A stretch of DNA of 38,968 bases from DATBLE01 sp046734335 (GTDB lineage Bacteria; Actinomycetota; Thermoleophilia; Gaiellales; Gaiellaceae). Position numbers and translations under genes: made by a program. The stretch's first letter is position 1. Each line of letters begins with the position of its first letter. The stretch lies in assembly GCA_046734335.1 (NCBI GenBank), contig JBKPRA010000004.1, forward strand, positions 1-38,968. Reading direction: 5' to 3'. Shown here piece after piece: positions 1 to 6,994 of this stretch. The notes beneath the pieces were generated by a model, which saw nothing but the letters and a program-made list of their open reading frames with translations, made no database searches and was not told the origin of the DNA.

Positions 1-729
1 GCACCGTTCTACGCCGCGCGGGCGCTGCGCGCGCTGGGCGCCCCGGCGGTGATCGCGGCGAAGTGCGCGGCGCCCGACCGGCACCTGCTGCTGCCACCGC
101 TGATCCGCCTCGGCCTTCCCGTCCGCTGGCAGGACTCGTCGGCCTCGGCCGCGTTCTCGTTCTCATATGAGCGCGAGCAGCGACGGATGTCGATCGAGGC
201 GATCGCCGACCCGTGGACGCCCGCGGAGGCGGTGGAGGCGGTCGGCGACGCGCGCTGGGTGCAGGTCGCGCCACTCAGCCGCGCGGACTTCCCCGCCGAG
301 ACGCTTGCCGCACTCGCCCGCGGCCGCCGCCTGCTGCTCGACGGCCAGGGCCTGGCCCGCCCTGCTCGAATCGGCCCGCTCGTCCTGGACGCCGACTACG
401 ACCCGGCCGTCCTCCGTTCGGTCTCCGTGCTCAAGCTCTCCGCGGACGAGGCCGAGCTCCTGGTCGACGGCTACGACGAGCGCGCGCTGGGCCGTCTTGG
501 CGTTCGCGAGGTGGTGGTCACGCTCGGCTCGCGCGGTTGCATCGTCTTCGCCGACGGTGTCGCCGAGCTCGTGCGCGCCCACCCCGTCGCCGCGGCAGAC
601 CCGACCGGAGCGGGCGACGCATTCGCGGCCGCGTACGTGGTCGCCCGGAGCGGGGGCGCTGCACCGACCGCTGCGGCGCGCCGGGCGGCTGCTCTGGTTT
701 CGGACCTCCTCGCCGGCCGCGCCGCATGA
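1..729 (+). CDS. PfkB-family carbohydrate kinase, 5' end missing
   Basis: Phosphorylates a sugar or nucleoside with ATP in the cytoplasm; the substrate is not identifiable. The frame is open from the first base of the window, so the N-terminus with the first glycine-rich motif lies outside. The visible start (APFYAARALRALGAP) looks like the early ribokinase-fold helix, so only a few dozen residues are probably missing. The C-terminal PfkB signature DPTGAGDAFAAAY, with the catalytic Asp of GAGD, is intact about 40 residues before the stop. The stop codon overlaps the next gene's ATG (ATGA), so the two are co-transcribed and probably translationally coupled. The family is certain; the exact substrate is unknown. 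Confidence 0.88.
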   Translation, partial: APFYAARALRALGAPAVIAAKCAAPDRHLLLPPLIRLGLPVRWQDSSASAAFSFSYEREQRRMSIEAIADPWTPAEAVEAVGDARWVQVAPLSRADFPAETLAALARGRRLLLDGQGLARPARIGPLVLDADYDPAVLRSVSVLKLSADEAELLVDGYDERALGRLGVREVVVTLGSRGCIVFADGVAELVRAHPVAAADPTGAGDAFAAAYVVARSGGAAPTAAARRAAALVSDLLAGRAA

Positions 730-1115
730 TCGCGCACGTCCGGACGGCAGACGGAGTGGCGGTCGTCGACCTCGACGACGAGAGCCTCGTCGCGCTCGAC
801 CCGTCGGCGTCCTTCGATTCTCCCGCCGAGCCCGCCGTCGAGCTCCCGCTCGTCCTCGCGACTGCCGCGGCCGGCTCGACGGTGATCGCGGTAGTCGACA
901 CGAAGCCGCCAATGATCGTCTCCCACGACGCCGGAGTGACCTGGCGCGAGTCGGGCCGGGGCCTACCGGCGGGACGGGCTGTTGCGATCTCGGACGAGAA
1001 CCCGGACGTCGTCGTCTACGCAACACGGAATCGCCTGTACCTCTCCCGGGACGGCGGCCGCTTCTGGCGGAGCCTGGCGCTGGAGCTGCCGGAGATCGAA
1101 GCCGTCGCGCTCTGA
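726..1115 (+). CDS. Small BNR/sialidase-repeat-like protein
   Basis: 129-residue protein starting at the ATG that overlaps the kinase stop by 4 bases. It contains two repeats of the Asp-box type: one at SHDAGVTWRESGRGL (about residues 62-76) and one at SRDGGRFWRSL (about residues 107-117). Such S-x-D-x-G-x-x-W turns are found in BNR/sortilin/Ycf48-like beta-propellers. A full propeller needs more blades, so this is either a partial propeller that assembles with another chain or a short member of the family. There is no signal peptide or membrane segment. Coupling to the kinase suggests a shared function, but none can be named. Confidence 0.7.
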   Translation: MIAHVRTADGVAVVDLDDESLVALDPSASFDSPAEPAVELPLVLATAAAGSTVIAVVDTKPPMIVSHDAGVTWRESGRGLPAGRAVAISDENPDVVVYATRNRLYLSRDGGRFWRSLALELPEIEAVAL

Positions 1116-1150
1116 CCGGAGGGCGGGCGAAGCGCCCGGCCCGCTCAGAG
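1110..1150. terminator. Bidirectional hairpin containing both convergent stop codons
   Basis: Between the convergent genes ending at 1115 and 1145 the sequence folds into one long hairpin. The outer stem is CTCTGA (1110-1115) with TCAGAG (1145-1150). The inner stem is GGG plus CGGGCG (1121-1129) with CGCCCG (1133-1138) and CCC (1140-1142), closing on an AAG loop. The outer stem includes the stop codon of each gene. No T-tract is present, as is common for terminators in GC-rich actinobacteria. A bidirectional terminator is the likely role. Confidence 0.6.
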
Positions 1151-2074
1151 CTGGAATTCTCCCCGCGCGACCACCACCGCCGACCCTCCGACCTCAACCC
1201 GCTCGGCCCGGTCCACGCTTCCCTCGACCCGCGCGTACAGCTTGGACGGGCGGTCGATCTCAACTCCCTGCGTGATCTCGATCTCGTCGCCGAAGGAGAT
1301 CAGGCCGTGACGCGCGAGGTGGAGCGCAAGCGGGCCGGCGGCTGACCCGGTCGCCGGATCTTCGGCGACACCGCCGGCCGGCGCGAACATCCTGGTCTTC
1401 CAACGCGAGCCGGAGCCGGCGAGGCAGTTGACGCCGATCACGGCAGGGAGTTCGGCCAGCCGACTGAGGTCGGGCCGCAGCGCCGCGACCTCCTCCTCGG
1501 ACGACAGCACGACGTAGACGTTCGGCAGGCCGTTGTCGTACAGCTCGACAGGGAGCTCCGACCGCTGGACGCCGAGCGCGGCGAGGAGCCCGTCCGCGTC
1601 CGCGTAGAGCTCGACGGTCGGGATCGGTTGCTCCATCCACCCGAAGACGATCTGGGCGCCCTCGCGCTCCAGCCGAACGGGAACGACGCCCCGGCCGGTC
1701 TCGAGCGCGATCTCGTCGAGCTGGAGAGGCCCGGCGAGCACGAAGGCCGACCCGAGCGTCGGGTGGCCGGCGAAGGGCACCTCCACGGCCGGCGTGAAGA
1801 TCCGGATCCGCGCGTGTGCTACCTCGGACGGGTAGACGAACACGGTCTCTTCATCGTTGTCGCGACCTGACGTCGCCTGCTGTGCCGTTCCGCCTGCTTG
1901 CGCTCGTTGCGTAGGTGGATATACGAAGACGGTCTCGCTGAAGTTCATTTCGCGAGCTAGCGGCTGGAGCATCTCCTCCGGGATACCGCGGGCGTCCGTG
2001 AAGACGGCGAGCTGGTTGCCGGTGAGCGGGGTGTCAGTGAAGACATCCACCACGTTGTAGCGGTACCTGGCCAC
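1145..2074 (-). CDS. PhzF-family isomerase/epimerase with an internal insertion
   Basis: 309-residue PhzF-like protein of the diaminopimelate-epimerase fold, starting at GTG 2074. Family landmarks are visible: DVFTDTPLTGNQLAVF near the N-terminus, NFSETVF with the Glu expected to act as catalytic base (E47), FTPAVEVPFAGHPTLGSA (residues 93-110), and a second-lobe AEDPATGSAAGPLALHL. PhzF itself isomerises trans-2,3-dihydro-3-hydroxyanthranilate, but most relatives have unknown substrates and no phenazine genes occur here. A 29-residue stretch between two copies of ETVFVYP (residues 47-53 and 76-82) is absent from typical members, and its DNA is less GC-rich than the flanks. It may be active or disrupted. 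A truncated second copy lies just upstream. Confidence 0.88.
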   Translation of the reverse strand: MARYRYNVVDVFTDTPLTGNQLAVFTDARGIPEEMLQPLAREMNFSETVFVYPPTQRAQAGGTAQQATSGRDNDEETVFVYPSEVAHARIRIFTPAVEVPFAGHPTLGSAFVLAGPLQLDEIALETGRGVVPVRLEREGAQIVFGWMEQPIPTVELYADADGLLAALGVQRSELPVELYDNGLPNVYVVLSSEEEVAALRPDLSRLAELPAVIGVNCLAGSGSRWKTRMFAPAGGVAEDPATGSAAGPLALHLARHGLISFGDEIEITQGVEIDRPSKLYARVEGSVDRAERVEVGGSAVVVARGEFQL

Positions 2075-2153
2075 AAGCCGACTCTAGCCGTGCAGAAGGC
2101 TCGTTCCGAACGCGTCGCCGTTTTGCCAGGAGCTGTGGGGGTACTACTTCGGT

Positions 2154-2273
2154 GTGATCGTCGCCGCCTCCACCGTTGCGATCGTTGCCATCGCAGCGGC
2201 TGTGATCGCCGTCGCCCTCGTGATCTGGTACGTCTCACCACGCGGCGGTCGCAAGCGCCCACCTAGCGCTTAG
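2154..2273 (+). CDS. Possible 39-residue single-pass membrane protein
   Basis: An open frame from GTG 2154 to TAG 2271-2273 encodes about 25 hydrophobic residues (IVAASTVAIVAIAAAVIAVA and onward), then a basic tail ending GGRKRPPSA: a textbook membrane helix with positive-inside tail. It lies on the opposite strand in the gap between the PhzF gene and its truncated copy. The frame stays open upstream to 2088 but offers no better start, and no clear ribosome site precedes GTG 2154. GC-rich DNA can give such frames by chance, so this is only a candidate. Confidence 0.25.
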   Translation: MIVAASTVAIVAIAAAVIAVALVIWYVSPRGGRKRPPSA

Positions 2274-2436
2274 GCCGTAGCGACAGGAAGACGGTCTCGC
2301 TGAAGTTCATCTCCCGAGCCAGCTCCTGCAGGCGCTCCTCGGGCAGGCAGCGCGCGTCGGTGAAGACGGCGAGCTGGTTGCCCGTCAGCGGCGTGTCGGT
2401 GAAGACGTCGCAGACGACGTAGCGGTATCTGGCCAC
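2263..2436 (-). pseudogene. Truncated N-terminal copy of the PhzF-family gene
   Basis: GTG 2436 opens a 57-residue frame nearly identical in sequence to the first 51 residues of the PhzF protein at 1145-2074. Shared blocks include DVFTDTPLTGNQLAVFTDAR and REMNFSETVF. The match stops right after ETVF, and the frame ends with an unrelated LSLRPKR and TAG (2263-2265). The remaining five-sixths of the fold is missing, so it cannot be an active enzyme. It is a degraded tandem duplicate. The differences (for instance CDVF for VDVF, CLPEERLQEL for GIPEEMLQPL) show it is not a very recent copy. Confidence 0.8.
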
Positions 2437-2456
2437 GGCCGTTCGAGTCTACGCGG

Positions 2457-4406
2457 CTAGCGGACCCGGACGGTCAGCGCGGCCCGCGCACGCCCGCCGT
2501 GGCCGTCGACAGCCGAAGCCAAGATCCGCAATCGTCCCGGGCGGACGAAGTGGACGTCGACGTGCACGCCTCTGCCGATCGGTTTCCCCGCGACACGCCA
2601 GCGGACGACGACACGGTCTCGATCCCGGTCGGCGACGAAGGCCCGGTACCGGTGCGCGCTGCCTGCCTGTACGACACCTAAGCCGGAAAGGTGAAGCAAA
2701 GGCGGCGTGTCCGGCACGTGGACGGGCAGGCTCGTGGTCGGGAGCGAGACGCGCCACGGGTCGACCGCGACCGCCTCGTAGGCATAGGTGCGATGGCCCG
2801 GCGGGCGGTCCGTGCACCCCGTGGAGCCCCCGCAGACGACCGGGCCGCCGGAGAAGCGCATGAACCTGACGCCGGTGGTTCGTGGATCGGTGTACAGGGA
2901 GGCGCCGAGGACGACTCCCCGACCGGTCGCCGAGGCGGTCACGGCGATCGGCGGCGCAGGCCGTGTGAGGTCGTCGAGCGCATTGGCCATGAACCGCTCG
3001 ACGCGCGAATCCGCAGGCACGCCACGTCCCGCCGAGCCGTCGCGAAAGGCGTCCAGCGCCCAGCTCCACTGGTGCGAACCGCTCGCGAACACTCGCGAGC
3101 CCGATGGGGCCGTGTAGCGGATCGCGTCGGCATTCCCGTCCTTGTCGCCGCCGCGCTCGCGGCGGAAGAAGACGGTCAGGGCGTGGGTGCACGACGACGC
3201 GGCCGTCTGGTTCCCCGGGATGGTGTCCGACTCGGTGCTGACCACCCCCGGAACGACGTCGCCCGAAGCGAAGCCGGTTCCGGCCAGCCACGGGTCGCCG
3301 ACCGCAGCGGCCTGCACGGTGTAGTCCCCGGGCGGCCAGTCGAGCACGGCACCCTGGTGCTGGATTCCGATCAGCGTGCACTCGTAGCGAGGCGGCATCA
3401 GCTCGCGAAAGCGGACGGTCTTCAGAGCCGGGTCGGCGATCGGGTCGGAGAACGACTTGTAGGAGACCATCGTGCGCCCCGCATCTTCGTACCGGACCTG
3501 CCAGTACGCGGCGTTGGCGCCCATGAAGGCGAGGTTGGTGCCGCGGTTCCGGGCGCCGTCGAAGGCATCGAAAATCTGCTTCGTCCAGTACTCGTCGTGA
3601 CCGTTGACGAGCACGAGCCGGTGGCGCAGCAGGGAGGCCGGATCGCGGTCGGTATCGAGGTCGGTCTGGTACGAGACGTCGTACCCGCGGCGCTCGAGGA
3701 AGCGCACGGACTGGAGCTCCCAGACGAGCGGGCTCTGCCCGCCCTGGAGCTTCCAGGCGTACGGCCGGTCGAATGAGACGTGGTCCGCACGCACGCCGTT
3801 CGAGTAGTCGAACTCGTAGAGGCTCCGCCCACCCCAACCGTTGTACGCCTGCCAGGTGTTCACCGGCACCTGCACGAGGATCGCCGAGCGGTGCGTGGGC
3901 GGCTCGCGAAGGATCACGTACGTCGTCCACACCCGCCCCGACTGCGTGCGGAAGCGGACCATCAGGTAGCCGCTCGTCCAGTCGGACGGAACAGTGAGCT
4001 CGTCGGTCACCGGCCAGCCGGCACGGACGATTCCGCCCGGGCCCGGCGTGCCGGGCGACCGTGGCTCGCCGACGCGCGAGAAGCCGCAGTCGGTCGGGAT
4101 GCAGGCGAGCAGCCGCGCGCCGGCGCCCCCGTACCAGCCGAGCCGGTAGATCTCGATGTGGTAGCGCGCAGCCGGCCTGGTGGCGACGTGGAAGTGAAGC
4201 CTGTCACCCGGCAGCGCGCTGGCCTCGGAGGCGTAGCCGTCGATCGAGGTTTCGTCGGCGTCCGGCATCTGCCATGCGGTCGTCCCCGGCCGCGCGTTCT
4301 CGGCCTGGATCGGATTCGTCCCGTCCGACGCAAGCGAACCAGGCAAGACCACACCGGCCGCGCAGGCGGCGGTGGCGGCGGCGAGCGCCAGCCGGATGCC
4401 GCTCAC
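2457..4406 (-). CDS. Secreted N,N-dimethylformamidase beta-subunit-like protein
   Basis: 649 residues from GTG 4406. Residues 1-27 form a signal peptide (hydrophobic core LALAAATAACAAGVVL, cleavage around SLASDG). A beta-rich domain follows (about 30-165: HIEIYRLGWYGGAGARLL, SGYLMVRFRTQSG). The dimethylformamidase large-subunit-like C-terminal domain comes next (about 170-515: YAWKLQGGQSPLVWELQSVR, VLVNGHDEYWT, NLAFMGANAAYWQVRYED). A beta-sandwich tail with Ig-like repeats (about 520-649) ends the protein. Dimethylformamidase hydrolyses dimethylformamide and needs a small alpha subunit; none is encoded nearby. The actinobacterial secreted relatives are mostly uncharacterised, so the name describes the fold, not a proven substrate. 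It stands alone on the minus strand and diverges from the phosphatase at 4444. Confidence 0.85.
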   Translation of the reverse strand: MSGIRLALAAATAACAAGVVLPGSLASDGTNPIQAENARPGTTAWQMPDADETSIDGYASEASALPGDRLHFHVATRPAARYHIEIYRLGWYGGAGARLLACIPTDCGFSRVGEPRSPGTPGPGGIVRAGWPVTDELTVPSDWTSGYLMVRFRTQSGRVWTTYVILREPPTHRSAILVQVPVNTWQAYNGWGGRSLYEFDYSNGVRADHVSFDRPYAWKLQGGQSPLVWELQSVRFLERRGYDVSYQTDLDTDRDPASLLRHRLVLVNGHDEYWTKQIFDAFDGARNRGTNLAFMGANAAYWQVRYEDAGRTMVSYKSFSDPIADPALKTVRFRELMPPRYECTLIGIQHQGAVLDWPPGDYTVQAAAVGDPWLAGTGFASGDVVPGVVSTESDTIPGNQTAASSCTHALTVFFRRERGGDKDGNADAIRYTAPSGSRVFASGSHQWSWALDAFRDGSAGRGVPADSRVERFMANALDDLTRPAPPIAVTASATGRGVVLGASLYTDPRTTGVRFMRFSGGPVVCGGSTGCTDRPPGHRTYAYEAVAVDPWRVSLPTTSLPVHVPDTPPLLHLSGLGVVQAGSAHRYRAFVADRDRDRVVVRWRVAGKPIGRGVHVDVHFVRPGRLRILASAVDGHGGRARAALTVRVR

Positions 4407-4443
4407 GTCGCGAAACTACACCCAGCGAGTACATTGCGAGCGG

Positions 4444-4836
4444 TTGCGCGTCTACCTCGTTCGCCACGGAGAAGCCGCGCCAGGCGAGCCGGACGATCTC
4501 CGTCCCTTGACCCCGGCCGGCCGCGCAGCGGCCCGCGATCTCGGGCTTCGGCTCGCGGCCGAGGGCGCCCGGCCCGCGGTCGTGCTGACGAGCCCGTTGC
4601 TGCGCGCCCGGGAAACGGCCGGCGAGCTCGCCCTGGCATTCGACTGCGAGGTGGAGGCCGATGAACGGCTGGCGCCCGGCACCACCACCCAGACGCTTCG
4701 CGAGGTCGTGACCGGCCGCGGCGCCGAGATCGTCGCCGTCGGCCACCAGCCCGACTGCGGCCGGATCGCCGCCGAGCTCAGCGGGGGGGCGGAGCCGTCG
4801 TTTCCGCCCGCCGGTCTCGCCGTGCTCGAGCTGTGA
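4444..4836 (+). CDS. SixA-like histidine phosphatase
   Basis: Histidine phosphatase superfamily member of 130 residues. The catalytic RHG lies near the start (VYLVRHGEA), the phosphate-binding Arg in SPLLRARETA, and the second catalytic His in VAVGHQPD. Length and the DDLRPLTPAGRAAARDLG segment fit the SixA branch, which removes phosphate from phosphohistidine in signalling proteins. The frame continues upstream to 4372, but homology begins at TTG 4444, only 37 bases from the divergent gene's start, so TTG is the best start. A TACATT box (4430-4435) lies just upstream and could be its -10 element. The 3' end overlaps the convergent PadR gene by 59 bases. Confidence 0.85.
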   Translation: MRVYLVRHGEAAPGEPDDLRPLTPAGRAAARDLGLRLAAEGARPAVVLTSPLLRARETAGELALAFDCEVEADERLAPGTTTQTLREVVTGRGAEIVAVGHQPDCGRIAAELSGGAEPSFPPAGLAVLEL

Positions 4837-5320
4837 GCTCGCGCTCCTTGCGCGCGTACCAGTCCTGCATCCACTCCATCAACTCGAGCCCGTAGTGCAG
4901 CGCCTCGGTCGGCGACTCGCGCGGTCCCCAGCCGGTCACGGTCAACTCGTCGATCCCGCGGAAGAGCTCGAGCGTGCGCTCGCACCACTCGCGGCGCGCG
5001 CGAACGTTCTCGAGCAGTTCCTCCGCCGTCAGCAGGTCGCCGAAGAAGACCTTCAGCAGCCCCTCGTCGCGCATCTCGAACAGCTGATGGCCGCGGTCGG
5101 TCAGCCACTCGTGCAGCACGCGCTCGCCCTCGGGGGTGAGACGGTAGGCCGTCCTCTTGACGCCGCCTCGAGGATCCTGCTCGGCCGCCACGAGGCCGGC
5201 AGCTGCCAACCGCTTCAGCTCCGGGTAGATCTGCCCGTAGCTCGCACCCCAGAAGAACCGCGTGGAGATCTCGATCTTCTGCTTGATGTCGTACCCGGTC
5301 CGGCTGCCGAGCCGGAGCAT
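4778..5320 (-). CDS. PadR-family transcriptional regulator
   Basis: Winged-helix repressor of about 180 residues. The PadR N-terminal domain is clear (TGYDIKQ, FFWGASYGQIYPELKRL, then the wing GGVKRTAYRLTPEG). A C-terminal helical dimerisation domain of the Vir_act_alpha_C type follows (about residues 85-175). ATG 5320 would cut into the first helix. The frame upstream continues SPTARVILG, which matches family N-termini, up to a CTG at 5350, so the true start may be CTG 5350. The gene faces an ABC exporter, and a perfect palindromic repeat lies between them; this is the usual arrangement for a PadR repressor controlling a drug exporter and itself. The inducer is unknown. Confidence 0.88.
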   Translation of the reverse strand: MLRLGSRTGYDIKQKIEISTRFFWGASYGQIYPELKRLAAAGLVAAEQDPRGGVKRTAYRLTPEGERVLHEWLTDRGHQLFEMRDEGLLKVFFGDLLTAEELLENVRARREWCERTLELFRGIDELTVTGWGPRESPTEALHYGLELMEWMQDWYARKERELTARARRDRRAETTAPPPR

Positions 5321-5355
5321 TCCGAGGATGACGCGGGCAGTGGGTGACAGCGAAG

Positions 5356-5376
5356 GATATATCTGGTAGATATATC
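5356..5376. promoter_or_regulatory. PadR operator, also overlapping the exporter -10 element
   Basis: Two copies of the self-palindromic octamer GATATATC (5356-5363 and 5369-5376) are separated by TGGTA. The block is strikingly AT-rich in this GC-rich DNA and fits the symmetric AT-rich sites bound by PadR dimers. It ends 4 bases before the exporter's ATG at 5381. There is no Shine-Dalgarno site, so TATATC (5371-5376) probably serves as the -10 of a leaderless transcript. Repressor binding would then cover the promoter directly. The operator role is inferred from position and symmetry. Confidence 0.75.
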
Positions 5377-5380
5377 ACCG

Positions 5381-6235
5381 ATGGCGGCGGTCTCGGTCAG
5401 CGGCCTGCACAAGTCGTACGGCTCATACCAGGCCCTGCGCGGCGTGGACTTCGAGATCGGCGCCGGCGAGGTGTTCGGCCTGCTCGGTCCGAACGGCGCC
5501 GGCAAGACGACCACGGTCGAGATCCTCGAGGGCTACCGCAAGCGCGACGGCGGTGCCGTCTCGGTGCTCGGCGAGGACCCGCAGCGGGCCGGGCTCGACT
5601 GGCGCGAGCGCATCGGCATCGTCCTCCAGTCCTCGGCGATGTACCCCAACCTGAGCGTCGCCGAGAGCCTCGAGCTGTTCGCCGGGTACTATCGCGCCTC
5701 GCTGGACGTCGACCGGGTCGTCCGGCTGGTCGGCCTCGAGGAGAAGCGCGACGCCAGGGTACGCACGCTCTCGGGCGGACAGCAACGCCGGCTCGACCTG
5801 GGCCTTGGACTGATCGGCGACCCCGAGGTGCTGTTCCTCGACGAGCCGACCACCGGCTTCGACCCGGCCGCGCGGCGGGCAGCCTGGGAAGTGATCCGCT
5901 CGCTGCGCTCGCTCGGCAAGACGATCCTCCTGACCACGCACTACCTCGACGAGGCCGAGAGCCTCGCCGATCGTGTCGCCGTCCTGCGCGAGGGCAGCAT
6001 CGCGGCCATCGGCCGTCCAGAGGACCTGACCGGCTCCGCGCCGGCGACCGAGATCCGCTACCGCCGCGACGGCGAGGACGTGGTCGTCTCGACCCACCAA
6101 CCGACCCACGTGCTGCACGAGCTCACCTCGGCCGCTCTGGCCGAGGGTCGCGAGCTGGAGAACCTGAGCGTCCGTCGACCCACGCTGGAGGAGATCTACC
6201 TCGCCTTGACCGGCGACGAGGAGACCGCGGAATGA
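5381..6235 (+). CDS. ABC exporter ATP-binding protein (ABC-2 type)
   Basis: 284-residue ATPase. It has Walker A GPNGAGKTT (about residues 36-44), a Q-loop (VLQSSAMYPNLSV), signature LSGGQQRRLDLGLGL, Walker B VLFLDEPTTGFDP and the H-loop LTTHYLDEAESLADRV. A C-terminal extension of about 70 residues is typical of DrrA/CcmA-type multidrug and antibiotic exporters. It pairs with the permease that starts within its stop codon. ATG 5381 lies right after the palindromic operator with no ribosome site, suggesting leaderless translation. Regulation by the divergent PadR protein is very likely. The exported compound is unknown. Confidence 0.93.
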   Translation: MAAVSVSGLHKSYGSYQALRGVDFEIGAGEVFGLLGPNGAGKTTTVEILEGYRKRDGGAVSVLGEDPQRAGLDWRERIGIVLQSSAMYPNLSVAESLELFAGYYRASLDVDRVVRLVGLEEKRDARVRTLSGGQQRRLDLGLGLIGDPEVLFLDEPTTGFDPAARRAAWEVIRSLRSLGKTILLTTHYLDEAESLADRVAVLREGSIAAIGRPEDLTGSAPATEIRYRRDGEDVVVSTHQPTHVLHELTSAALAEGRELENLSVRRPTLEEIYLALTGDEETAE

Positions 6236-6993
6236 TGGGGCTCTTCTCGCACCAGCTGGGCGGGGAGCAGCGCCTTTACTGGCGCAGCCGCGAGCTCGCC
6301 TTCTTCACCTTCCTCTTCCCGTTGCTGATCTTCGTGTTGCTCGGCTCGGTCTACGGCGACGACACGATCAAGAAAGAACACGGCGTCAAGGCGTCGGCAT
6401 ACCTGCTCGCCGGAATTCTCGGCTATGGCGTCGTCTCGACCGCGTTCGCGGGGCTGGCGATCGTGCTGACCCTGCGCCGCGAGAGCGGCGTGCTGAAGCG
6501 GGTACGCGGGACGCCGCTGCCGCCGGCGACCTACCTCGGCTCTGTGATCTGCTCGACCGTGATCGTCTACGCGATCGAGGCGGTCGCCCTGATCGTGCTC
6601 GCGCGGCTCCTGTACGACGTCCCCCTGCCTCACGAGTGGCCGTCGGTGATCCTCGCGGTGCTGCTCGGGACGCTGGCGTTCGCAGCGATGGGCATCGCAC
6701 TGACGGGATTGATCCGCTCGGGCGACGGCGCCTCCGCGGTCGTGAATGCGATCTACCTGCCGATCTCGTTCCTCGCGGGCGCATTCTGGTCGGCCCAGTC
6801 CTTTCCCCATTTCCTCGAGGTGATCTCCGAGATCCTTCCGCTGACGCACTTCATCCGGCTGATGCGCAACATCGTGCTCCTGCACCAGCCGATCTGGGAC
6901 AACTGGGAGCAGGTCGCGGTGATCGTCGTCTGGGGGCTCGCCGGCCTGGTTCTCTCGGCGCGCTACTTCCGCTGGGAGCCGCGCGAAGCCTGA
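6232..6993 (+). CDS. ABC-2 type exporter permease
   Basis: 253-residue membrane protein with six predicted hydrophobic helices. Helix 1 is FFTFLFPLLIFVLLGSVYG; the central helices include YLLAGILGYGVVSTAFAGLA and VIVYAIEAVALIVLARLLY; the last is VAVIVVWGLAGLVLS. The motif LPISFLAGAFW before the fifth segment is typical of ABC2_membrane proteins. It starts at ATG 6232 (ATGATG), overlapping the ATPase stop by 4 bases, so the two subunits are coupled; one homodimer of each would make the exporter. It ends 1 base before the convergent aminotransferase gene, leaving no room for a separate terminator. Confidence 0.93.
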   Translation: MMGLFSHQLGGEQRLYWRSRELAFFTFLFPLLIFVLLGSVYGDDTIKKEHGVKASAYLLAGILGYGVVSTAFAGLAIVLTLRRESGVLKRVRGTPLPPATYLGSVICSTVIVYAIEAVALIVLARLLYDVPLPHEWPSVILAVLLGTLAFAAMGIALTGLIRSGDGASAVVNAIYLPISFLAGAFWSAQSFPHFLEVISEILPLTHFIRLMRNIVLLHQPIWDNWEQVAVIVVWGLAGLVLSARYFRWEPREA

Positions 6994-6994
6994 G

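Noticed and set aside
1145..2074. Phenazine biosynthesis cluster suggested by the PhzF-like gene
   Set aside because: No other phz genes; PhzF-like proteins are widespread outside phenazine pathways.
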